From contig JAQFVV010012398.1 in the NCBI GenBank assembly GCA_028023455.1, forward strand, positions 5,538,682-5,602,681: 64,000 nucleotides of DNA, written 5' to 3'. Below are positions 38,154 through 50,300 of the stretch, piece by piece. A model generated the notes under the pieces. The model was given only the letters and a program-made list of their open reading frames with translations. It did no database searches and was not told where the DNA came from. Position 1 is the stretch's first letter. The number at the start of each line of letters is the position of its first letter. The DNA is from Epiperipatus broadwayi. Taxonomy: Eukaryota; Onychophora; Udeonychophora; Euonychophora; Peripatidae. A program made the translations under genes and the position numbers.

Positions 38154-38159
38154 TTTAAT
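38154..38159 (-). terminator. possible poly(A) signal ATTAAA of the peptide gene
   Basis: On the minus strand ATTAAA lies 24 nt after the stop codon, followed by a T-rich stretch. It is a common variant of AATAAA. A 3' UTR this short is possible but unproven. Confidence 0.4.
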
Positions 38160-38183
38160 GAATGGGGAAATCAATTACAAATA

Positions 38184-38303
38184 TCAGTAACTTGGTTTAA
38201 CAAATTTTACTGGAACCATCACTGGGACCTTTCTTATTTTCACTACGGGTACTGGTACTGGTTTTACTATGGTTTTCATTGGAAGATGATGATGATGAAT
38301 TGG
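38184..38303 (-). CDS. peptide gene exon 3 (His run, Pro-Val repeats, stop)
   Basis: A 120-nt coding part after acceptor TTTTATTTTTCTAG. It encodes PIHHHHLPMK, then Lys-spaced Pro-Val segments, ending KPSY and TGA (38186-38184). Codon use is less AT-extreme than the flanks (CCA, GTA, GTG, GTC), supporting coding selection. Confidence 0.82.
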   Translation of the reverse strand, partial: PIHHHHLPMKTIVKPVPVPVVKIRKVPVMVPVKFVKPSY

Positions 38304-41300
38304 CTAGAAAAATAAAATTAAAAAAAAGTAAACATAGATTTAAAAAAAAAAAAATTCAATCTAAATAGATCACTATTAATCTAATTTTTCTGATTCCTAA
38401 GATTTTTTAGAATTGTGATTTTTTTTTTTTGATTTTAACAATAAATCTTTTTTTCACATTAAAAAAAATCAGTCTCAAAAATTTTAATAAATGTTTATTA
38501 TCCCTAGTTTGTATATATTCATTGTATTAATAGCAATCTAAGTCTTTAAAATGCTATAAAATTATGATCATATTTAGAAGATTAGCACTATATTTTTAAA
38601 ACAATAAATTAAAACAATATTTTGCACTTTTATTTAGATAATAAGTTTTTGAATTAGTGGGAATTTATATTTTAATAAGCATTACTGAAACTAAAGAGTT
38701 GAACTTTATTAGCGACCAATCATCATTAATGATTTTCATTCTTCACTGATGAAATGATTAAAAAGAAATACTTGTATTATGTTTTAAAATGGATATTTAT
38801 AATTACACGTAAATCAAGGCTACATGTAAATCCTAAATTTACATTCTTTTTTTTTTAAAATCCTACTCAGTTTTATAATTATTTTAAAATTAAAGACAAC
38901 ATTCAAAATAAAAGTAAAACAATTTTGTTGTATTTAGCATAATTTATTCTATTACAGAAATACAGGTAATCTATTGTTAATCCAAACTGTTCTAATTCAT
39001 AATCTTCTATTACCTGGAGAATATTTTAAAGTATTGTTTGAATTACTGCTATATAAAAGTCTTATGCTAATATAAATACAAGCAGATTCAATATTTTATG
39101 CGTCACAATATTATTTTTAAAATAAATTTATACAGTATAAAAAACCATATATATTCACACACACAAACAGAACTTGTCAGTAAAATTAATAGTTGTTTAA
39201 ATTTTTAGCAGAGTTCGGGTAAATAATGGGAGAAAGAAAGATTTATTATTGAGACCCTTGAACCCCCTCCCCCCCAAATCCTGGAACCAGATATTTGGGC
39301 TTAATAATTATCTGTATACAAATATATATATCATAAATTCTCTGCTCACAAGTAGTTTTGAAAATCATTCATAGGATTTAATTTTAAAAATTTAAAATAC
39401 TGGGGTTTTTACAAAAACAAATTTCAGGGATATATTATATGCATAATATATTACATCTGCATGAGAACAATTATTCACTCTATATTCATTTATAGAGACA
39501 TCATATGTAAGTTTAAATAATTAATTAATGGACTTGTTTTTTTTCCTAATGTATATATTGAAGAAAAGCAAAGAAAGCCATACACTATTTTCCAATAAAT
39601 ATATAAATGATTATTAATTTAGATTAAATTTTTTAAATCTTAATTCCATCATCATCATCATTTACAACTATTATGAGTACACTGGACAATAAAGTTCTCT
39701 CCAAGTTTAATTCAGTCTCTCCAATTGTTGCCTTTTTCTTCATACAACACCAGAAAACATTCCCATTGCATTCATTCATTCATGTAATCTCTTTTAATTC
39801 TTATTTCCAATCTCTTGGGATCCAGCTTAAAACTTCAACTATCCATATATTATCATCTCCTCTAGCTAGCAAGGTTCCATTTCAGTCATTCTTTTAATGT
39901 TCCAATAATATCTGTTTGATCACTAGCCCACATACAATGCTGTCAATCTATTCTTTGCTTTACCAACATATATCTCTTCATACCTCTCTAAGAAATCTGA
40001 AGTATAAGTATTACTCTTGTATTAAAAATTCAAGTTTCAGGTCTATAAATAAGATCTGATAAATCATCTATTAAAAACTTCCCAACAGGAATATTTTCTC
40101 TTAATATTAAGTCATTTTTGCCAAAATCAATCCATCAAAGTTTAATTCTATGATTAATTTTATCCATTAAGTTTTCATTTGTGATAGTAATATGACTGGA
40201 CTATTTGTAATTGGTAGCATTTTCTATGTCATGAATTTCAAACTTTATTTTTTCTTCTGATAACTCTTAGATATAGAATTTAAATTTAATGAGCTTCAAA
40301 GCTATGAATAATTTTTTTTATGTAGATTCATGATAATTTTTATTTTTTTAAGTGGTTCATTTCTCTTTACTGGCGCTCACTGAATAATTAACAGCTTATT
40401 CAAACTTTATTAAATTAAAAGCTTATAATAATATAAAATTAAATACAATTTTTATATAATAAAAATATCTAATAATAATTTGTATATTTATTGAAAGGCA
40501 ATTAAATGAGGAATAAGTTTTTGCTAAATAATATAGCTTTTGTAAAATAAATTTAGATAATGTATATTATTTTAAACAGTACGGATTTTTCATCCTAACA
40601 CATGCGCTGTACTGTTTTTTTATAATATCTCAACAATATCTTGTAGAGTATTGAGGAAACTGTTGAACTAAAACACAAGATAGAGTTTACTCAAAATTCA
40701 ACAAGACATCACTGAGTTATTATTAAAAAAACAGTACATCATATTGGTTAGGATGAAAAATCCTTTCTGTTTAAATTACATCCTATCTCTGTGCTAGCAA
40801 ATAAAATCAAATGTTACATAATGTATATTAACTGAAACACAAGCTTATTATATACCTGTGTCTATATATGTAATATATAGGGTATATGAGATCAAATTTT
40901 CACATGACCCATCATTCTCCACACTATCTCATAACACTGATACACTTGAACACATTAATGTTGAAAAGACAAATAATCACCAATATACATATTTCATGCT
41001 AAAACAGCAATCATCAGTTGGTCCAGATTACCATCTCCACACATACGTGCTATAAATGCTCAGATATATATTAAGATAGCCAATCCTTGTACTTTAATAA
41101 TGGACAGGCTTCAATCTACTCCACACTCCAATTCTTCAATCGTCCATTCAATTGAAAATCTGATGATCAGTGTTGTGAGATAGTGTAGAGAGTGGGGGTC
41201 ATGTGAAAGTCTGTGCTCATATACCCTATATATAATGTATATTAGTAAATATAGAGCAATAGAGTGTAGAATCTAAAAAGTTTTTGTTAAGATTAAATTA

Positions 41301-44300
41301 ATTGGACAAACTTGAAAAAAGCACACATATTGGGATCATTGACATATATATTTAAATATCTACAAGTTATATAATTGAAAGAAAAAAAATAGATATGAAT
41401 TGTTAATTCTAAATGAGACAAAAATAGTGCCATCTATCAGAATCTAGCCTTATATTTAAATCCTCATCTTCAAACTAAAGAGAGAGATTTCATATCTGAT
41501 AATTATTGATTATTCCAAATTTACAGTAGATGGCATTTTAGAAAAAAAACTGTTCTTGTCACATATTGTTTAAGTTAGAGAGTTTGGTATTTTGATGTTA
41601 CTAGTTCTAAATAAACTTATTTTTTCAAATAAAATTCCCATAAGCACAATGGCAGATCTTTACTAGATTTATTCCATAATTGCACACTCCATAGGTCTCT
41701 GGTTTGGTAAAAATCTTGGATAATCATGGTGGTGCTTTGGTATGGCCTTTCATCTTTTGTAAACACAATTTAGTTTAATATATATTTTGATTTATGGTAA
41801 CAATGTTTAATATTTCACTCTAGAATAGTGACACCCTCTTACATAATTAATAAACATAAGTCATAAAATAAAATTCTTTTTAAGTACTTTTTTCTTTTGA
41901 AAAATTTTCATTAAGTAAAATATTAAAGTTTTTAATCTTTTGTTTATATATATTTTCTCCCAAAATTGATTAATTAAAATAATGTAACATTTTCAATTAG
42001 TCATACACAGTGTGTTCCAATGAAAAGATGATTGGTTCCTTTTCTAAGTTGTCCTATAGTGCCATCTTTGAATTAATACATATGAAGTGACACATAGCTA
42101 TTCACCATAAAAATTTTAATATGTTAGAGTGTCTGGATCATGAATTATGATATGAAATGTGACATGTTTTATATCTTAATTCACAATGAAATAATGTGCT
42201 AACATTAAATTTTGTTACTTTGAATAAAAATGCTGCTGAAATATTTGAAATGATTTAAACAATGTATAACATTGACATTGTGAGTCATAAGAATGTTTTC
42301 AAGTGGTTTGCAAAATTTTTTGATGGCAAGAAAAGCATTGAAGACAATCAATGAAGGTACAAAACACACTGTCACGTCATAACTTATGGTCCAAACATGT
42401 TAGCTCTTAAAATTTTTGTTGTAAATAATTAAACTACATTACTATGTAACTTGTGTTGATTCAAAGATGGCATTGTAAATATCTTGGAGAAAAAAACCCA
42501 TCACTTTTTTTCTGGAACATACAGTATAAAGCACTTGATCATAAGAATTGAGAACCACTGAAATAGAATGGACTTTCCAGAAATGTATTCCAAAATGAGT
42601 TAGAAAAAGAAGATAGATGTGTGTTTACTATAACAATTGTAACCAATTTCATTTATAAAATATGGAATTAATTATAAACTTCTGCCTATTAAGAATAAAA
42701 TTATACATGTGTTTACTAATTAAAAAAAATTATCATATTAAATAATTATAGTAGCAACTCTTACCATACAATTGTACCACTTAGTGCAAACTATATATAT
42801 AATAACAATTTTACTAGTGAAGAGAAAAACAATTTATTATATATTGTAATGGGATGGGTGGGTGAGAAGTGATATATAAGATATATTTAAAGGAGAGAAT
42901 GAGAACTCTCTGAGAGATCATTGTGAGATCAGAAGCTAACTCAAAAGAGCAACTAAAAGCATAATTATACATTCAACCAGCATTATAAAAAAGTAAGTAT
43001 AATTAAATAGTCTAGAGGAATAACCATCCATCATCATCATTGATGGGAATAAACAAATTAGTACAATAAATCAGAATAAAATCAACAGGCCATCTTGTGG
43101 CTGGATTGAAAATGGGTCTTCTTTAGACCAGGCTAACTATTGAGCCTTTACCAGCTTGGGCAATTATATAAGCATAACTTGGATGCACCAGCTTAGTGCC
43201 CATCCATTAGAATACATAACTAGAAAAATCTAAACAATAATGTTGGGATATTAAAATTATGCTGATCATCATCAATGCTCAGGCCACTTGTACTGGCTAA
43301 CTATAAACTGAACTTCTAATAAGACTCAATTAAAAATAAAATATAATAGTGCATGGGCTTTAAAGAGTATCCTCTTTTGTGCCAACCAGGATGATGATTG
43401 ATAATCTCTGGATGCCCAAAGCACTAAACACATCCCCATTTATCCGTGTCCAAAATCTAGCTCAGAGAACATGGACTCTATTACTGTATGTGTCCAAGAG
43501 ATGATGGAATACAATTTTTAACAATTAAATAAGTTTATTAATAACAATAAAAATAAATGATTAAGGTCTTATAAGGGTTCTGATTTTGAAAACTATTCAA
43601 TAATAAAAGTCATTACAATGTAATTTACAATATTACTACAAAATTCACGCTATTACATCAATTTACATTATTTCTTAATTAGTTTCTATAAACGCATATA
43701 TATATCTGTACACAGACGTGCGTTTTATAATATACAAGGAATACATTCCAATTAACATAAAATGATTATATAAAAAAAAGAAGTTAAACTTTACATGTAT
43801 ATGCGCACAGACGCGCGATTTAGGTATATACAATTAATATTAAAAAAAAATGAATTGACATTTAATCAAAAAAATATTAAAATTTTACATATATGAATGT
43901 GCGTGTATATACGCACACTGACTTTTATCTATTTCAACTTGTTACAATAATATTATATTTTTTCATAATTAATTCATTTGGAAAACACAAATTTCACACT
44001 TATACGTGTGTATCAATATTAAAAAAAAAATCAGTTTAACAAATTCTATTATAGCTTTCTTTTATTCTTTTACAAAAAATATATAGTCAATTTTCCAGAG
44101 GTTAGAAAGCTTTTATTAGATTACCTCTTAACGAATTATCAATGTCTTTAAATTTAAAAATATAGATTTAAAAATGTCCATCAAATAAATTATTGAAAAA
44201 CAACTCACTTTTGTATGCAAGTTTATCTGTGCTTCTCTTTGCATATGTAGACACAGCAGCATACGTATAATTACTTCTTTATTTAGCAGCTGTCTTGGGC

Positions 44301-47300
44301 AAGCTGTTTTTTTTTTTTTTGGTCATTCCAGGAAATTGTCATCATCAGGTAAAAGTACATAATCCAGGTATGGTTGGCTTTTTTCTTTCTGTAGTCAGTT
44401 CCACTTATACTTAGATTTTGTAAACTTCAGGTCAGCAAGCTGTTTTCCAGAACACTTTTAAGGCTATGAATTACAAAGAATCTTGACCCGTTTCCTCCAT
44501 GTAAATTCAAACTCCTCCAGTGAAATGTAGAGCAGCCACTTCCTTGCATTCTTAAATCCTCATGGCAGTTCTCTTGATAATTATACTAGCCATCCTTGCA
44601 GCTAGCTTTACTATGGCTATTTTCTGCTACAGTTACCAACTCCTCACAAAATACTTGAGCCAACTTTATAGCTAGCTCTTTGGCTAACTCTTATAAAACT
44701 GCCACCCAAACTGTTCTCTTTAAATTCCCTCTCCAGACTGATATATTTTTAATCAGTCTTTTATAAACTCATCTGAGGTGTTAACAACACTTTGATTAAA
44801 AACAGAGTTTTTATTTTTAGCTCTCTAATCCCTTTAAAAACATATATGTTTTAATTAATTAAAAAATTTTCAAAAACAAGTATTGTGTTTTTACATTTCA
44901 CAATCTGAATAATAATAATGACAATACAATATTTATATTTATTAAGACCTTTTTTAACATTTAAATTATATAACAATTTTTATTTTAATCAGAGTTATTT
45001 TTTTAACCCTTTGCTTATCATTATTTTATTTTAGCAAATATAAAAAAAATCTACAAAAATTTATTCTGTGTTTATTTCTACTTTTCCTTTATTTTACGTA
45101 CATATATATATGCACATACACTATATTAGTGTTTGCTATGTAAGCCAACTGGTTACAGTATAAAGAGCCTGTTAATAGCTCTCAACATGCTTGTTTTAAA
45201 GCCACAAAAGAAAATACCTGAAGCCTTTATTTATAATAGTCCCCATCCCCAAACTGTTTTCGAGCTATGGCTCTCATCAGTGAGAAGCTAGGACATTGGA
45301 TTCAAAATCTTAACTCAAGCCAAGCATTTATCTAATTCTTAAATATTAAAAAAAAAATATAAATCTACAGACATCTACATGTCTTCAAATTCAACTCTTT
45401 AACTAAAGAAACTATAAGGGCCTGAACTAAATTCAGTGATCCCATATATATATATATATTTGTTTAGAGCTATTAGCAGGCTCTTTATATATTACATATT
45501 GGTAATGCAAGCTATATAGGTCATGTGACATGTGACTAATTTTTACTAATATTATAATTTTGCTATTAGAGTTTTGGCTATATTAAATTGCTAAATCTAC
45601 TAATATATGGGATCACTGAATTTAGTTCAGGCCCATATAGTTCTTTAGTTAAAGAATTGAATTTGAAGACATGTAGATGTTTGTAGATTTAGATCTTTTT
45701 CGTAATATTTAAGAATTAAATAAATGCTTGGCTTGAGTTAGTATTTTAAATCCAATATCCTAGCTCCTCACTGATGAGAGCCATAGCTTGAAACCAGTCT
45801 GGGGTGGAGACCATCATAGATAAAGGAGGCTTCTGGTATTTTCTCTTGTAGCATTTATCATAAAAAATAAAATAAATAAGCTTGTTTAGAGCTATTAGCA
45901 GGTTTTTTATATATTACATAATGGTAATGCAAGCTATATAGATCATGCCACATGTGACTGATTTTTACTAATATATATATTGTAACAAGCACAGATGATG
46001 TTACATTGTGTTTTATTATTAAACAGGTTAAAATAAGAAGTTCGCATTTAAAAATTTTCTTTAAGAATTAAAAATTGAAATTAAATATCTTAAACTCGTA
46101 TATATTAAATCGCACAGATAAAAAAAATTATTAAAATAAAACTGTATTAAAAATAGAAAAGGTATTTTAAAAACAAAAACTTAAAAAGATTTAGAGATAA
46201 AAATATATCTTTGATTTGGAAAACAGGTTAATTAATCAGAAATGGAAATGATAAATTTAATTAGTCAAATGTAAACCAGCCTTGGGCATTTAAATGTAAA
46301 AACATCGGTCAGATAAGAAAACAATAGAAACAAATAGCCAATGAAAGAAATCCATCGGGAAATCGGACCTCAGCGAAAGGATCATCACATCGATGACATA
46401 ATGCCAAGTCAATCCTTTGAATGCGTATAAAAGGAAAATTTGGAAATTATTAATTAGTGACTGGAAATTGATTATTACGATGTGACTATATGTAGTAGTA
46501 CGGAGTTGGAGGTGAAGGAATTGACAGACGCACTGTCAATTCTTTCAGCTGTTAAAGAAAGGAGAAATGAACTATCGTTTCCTACAGTGAGGACCAATTA
46601 AACTAAAAAAACCTCCGAATGAATAAATAAAACAACGGCTAAATGGATACCAATCTTAGGGCGGCGTGGGAATTCACGTTCATGGCAAGCAATGGATAAA
46701 GATGAACTGTTTTAAACCGTAAGAACTTTATAAATAATGAACATTAAATTAAAATTTTCTATATTTAAATGATTGCAATATGATTCTATCTGACCAAACT
46801 AAATTCTTTATTAATAGTGTTATTTGATGTATTTTTTTTCTTATTTATGTAAAATCATTTCCATTTTTTTTATTCTTTAAGTTTTTATCATGATTTTTTT
46901 GTTTTTCGTTAAATTAAGTATATAAATGTTAAACTTAAGTCGGGCGTGAATGGCTGTATAGATTTGTAAAGTTATATTAGGGGAGGGTAATCTTAGGTTA
47001 TTTGTGTCGTTGTTAGATTGGGTCAATGGATTGGATATATTGATGTAGTTAGTAGATGTAGTCGGAGATTCGCTACTGGCAGAATCGCTTCATACGCCGC
47101 ACTCTCCCGTTTTGCCTATGGAAGGAATTATAAGACGCAGAGCGCAGTTTCTTTCTATGGAGTTTTTTTTTTATTGTTCTTCTCGTTGGATAGAAATAAT
47201 ATTCCTATCTAATGAAAGTCAATATCTTCTCTTAATCTTTTTGGTGCTGCCGTATTCCGTATTACATTGAATACATTGATGTATCAGATGAATTGATGCC

Positions 47301-50300
47301 AGTTTGACTGCGAATTTTAGCCTAAGGTTAAATAGGGATAGAATATTTTATTTTCAAATGCAAATCTATGTGGTCTATTCATACTTGACCCTAAATAAAA
47401 ATGCATTAAATTTAAGTTGTTTATAGACGCTTGCATGGATTGGTTATCGGTTAAGTATGTTTTGGGTTTTCATATTTGATCAAAATATATAGACATTCGA
47501 TAAATAATGATACCTTATGGTGAGTATCTAAAATGTATTTATTCGGATGTCTTTTAAGTTATTGGTGACAATGCAAGTATCTTATGGTGAATACTATTGG
47601 GTTACATATAAATTTCCCTCCGCAATTGTCAGTAATCAATAATTTTGTATTTTGATCGTTTATGTTTCTTTTGAAATGTTTTTGACCGTGAAATCTATGT
47701 AACCGATCTATAGTCAACATTATAAACAAGCTTTTATAAATTTATATGTGTGAGCTTAATTGAAATGTAAAATTAGAATATAATAGCAATTAAATGTAAA
47801 TTAAATTCAAAAATCAAAGTTAAAAATGTAGGTTAAATTTTGAAATGTAAAACTAATACTAAAATAATTTTAAATCTTATATATATATGCATAAATAAAT
47901 GTTTGTATGTTAATTACTGGCAGTGGCTTATTTTATTCCTCTTATATATATATTCTTATATTATATTATTAAATCTCTGCTATTCCACTGAGTTAGTGAC
48001 GTGGGCTAACGACCGGATGCAAAAAAAAAAAAAAAAAAATTTTTTTTTTTTGACTTACGTATCTGCCTACTCTATAAATTTTTCTAGGTTCAAATGCCTA
48101 GATGGCGCCCTGTAGTGCAGTTTACGTAAGTCGCCTTCTCCGGATCGTTACAATATATATATTGTACCGGACATACTCCCTTGCGGAATTCTGTCCTAAT
48201 CTTGCACTGAGCATGAAGTGATCAAGATTTACAGGGAAAAAAATGGATATCAATTTAGCCGATTATCTGCACTCATATATGTTGGTACTTCCATGTAAAC
48301 TGATAGAAAGAGTGAATTAACCGGACTCTGCCAGTTCAAACCTCCTCCCTTTAGTTGATATCTTACTCGAATGCCTGAGTTGAGGACTTATGGCAATTAC
48401 ACACCTTTGAAAAGTCTATTTACAGATAGCTTTTGTGCGCCACTTCTAGAAAAGAATAAAAATGAATTTTTCCCTCTCCTAGAAGGGTGTGCAATACCAT
48501 ATGTCCAACAGAGCAAGAGAATAAGATTTAATACCCTGGTAGAACGATATCCATGTGGCTATCTCAGTCACTCTACATCTAGGGTCTTCGATGGGTAAAT
48601 CAAATGATTATTACAGGTACGTAGTTGATAAGGAAAGATTACATTTTTATCAATATAAATAATAATACAAAAACGAAACAAGTTCAATATTATGATTAAA
48701 TATTTATTTAATCCCAAATACCCACCACCGTCATACTTAAAATAATATAAAAATAAATAAATGAATTATTATCACAACCCGTATATGTATTTGATGCTTT
48801 TAAATAGATAAATATATAAATACAATTTAAATGAATACGAAAATAGATAAACCCCATAGAGCTATTTACGTGGGTTTTGATCACAAAACAATAACCAAAA
48901 GGATTGCAAGCTTTCATAAAAGACTGCAACAAAACACAAAAGATGACAGACAACATCTAATTATACCCTATATACCTACAGTAGCTAAAAAATTCAGTAA
49001 AATATTACAGAAGGAATTAAACTCGGATTCAGAACCCCTCCAAACACAAATAGGCTCATCAACAATACCAAAGACAAAAGAAATATAGAAGTAACCGCCC
49101 ATGTCATTTATAAAATTGTGTGCCCACAGACAGGATGTGATTCGGTATATTATGGGGAAACTCGAGCCACAGTGAGCAATAGACTGGCTCAGCATAGATA
49201 TATATATACAAAAGCTACAACTAAAGGAGAGAGCAGCTCAGTATTTGCTGATCATCAGCAGGAGCAAAGCCATATATTTGAACCGTCTAAAGCTGACATC
49301 GTGTGCACAGAGAGGAACGATGTCAAGAGGAAGATCAAAGAGGCATGTTACATCACCAGCGATGCCATGTCAATCAACAGAAAAGACACGTGCTTTGCGA
49401 TCTCGAAAAGGTGGATGTTGTAATTTGCATGCACTTGCATAGAATCAACAACCTGAAAAAGAACTATGATTATGGAGCAGTAAGGGCTCCGAAAGCGCTA
49501 AGTCCATAAAATAGAAGCTTACTAATAATAAACTTATAGTTTCACCTCGGCTATTAATTTTAGCTTATCAGTAATACAATATTTCATAAAGAATGGAAGT
49601 GATCTGAGCCTTTTTTACCCTGTAGAAATAAGTTATACTTTGTGTGATTTGATATACACATGTTTTAAGATAAGAGATTTTCGGTTATACAGGCATGCAC
49701 TTTTACTCAGGACTTTAAAACCTTTTTTATTGATAATAAATATAATAAAAAAACAACCAACTCTGCATAAGTATATTTGCACTATGAAATATTTCACTAA
49801 TTTCATATTTTTCAACATGTCAATAAGGTTGCATAGTTCAGATACCATATAGTACTCAACAGGAGGTACTGTGCTATTTGCCTTTTACAATAAATTCTTA
49901 TACATGTATATACGTGCAGCACAATTATACACTTACTATTATTCTAAATATAAAGTTATTAGAGGACTTGCTTACAGGGAATCTATAATAAATAAATCCC
50001 TTCTTGCGCGCATCATGAAGTGCATCAGTGACAAAAAAATAACTTAAAAGAATATACAGATAAATATATTTTTAATATTCAACATGAGGTATCATATTTA
50101 CCGAATATTTAAAGTGTATGTGCACATATATACACATGTATATTTATGTATGACAAATTTCAGGAGTAATGACAAGAGGGAAAATGAGTAGCAACAAAAA
50201 GAATCTAATTGCAACCTCTGTTAAAAATACTAGAATTTGAAATAGAAAAATTGATTCAAAAGATTTAAGTAAAAGCTTTATCATTTATGCCCATAATAAC

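Larger units (their letters stand above)
45159..45912. mobile_element. inverted pair of F2 hammerhead repeats
   Basis: Left arm (about 45159-45448, minus orientation) and right arm (about 45598-45912, plus orientation) are diverged reverse complements sharing GGGATCACTGAATTTAGTTC, GAAGACATGTAGATG, the hammerhead, and the GAGCTATTA(A/G)CAGG end. A further segment, 45461-45555, is directly repeated at 45884-45984. Head-to-head pairs of this kind are characteristic of Penelope-type insertions. Confidence 0.75.

Noticed and set aside
41157-41180. A further CTGATGA hammerhead core
   Set aside because: CTGATGATCAGTGTTG here is followed by no closing stem II and no GAAA box. It is the F1 AGATTTTC block by chance.
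44338-44362. Minus-strand CTGATGATGAC as a hammerhead
   Set aside because: No stem II pairing and no GAAA box follow.
47840-48115. 91-codon plus-strand frame
   Set aside because: It reads through (A)n(T)n of a small repeat, giving poly-K then poly-F, with no coding character.
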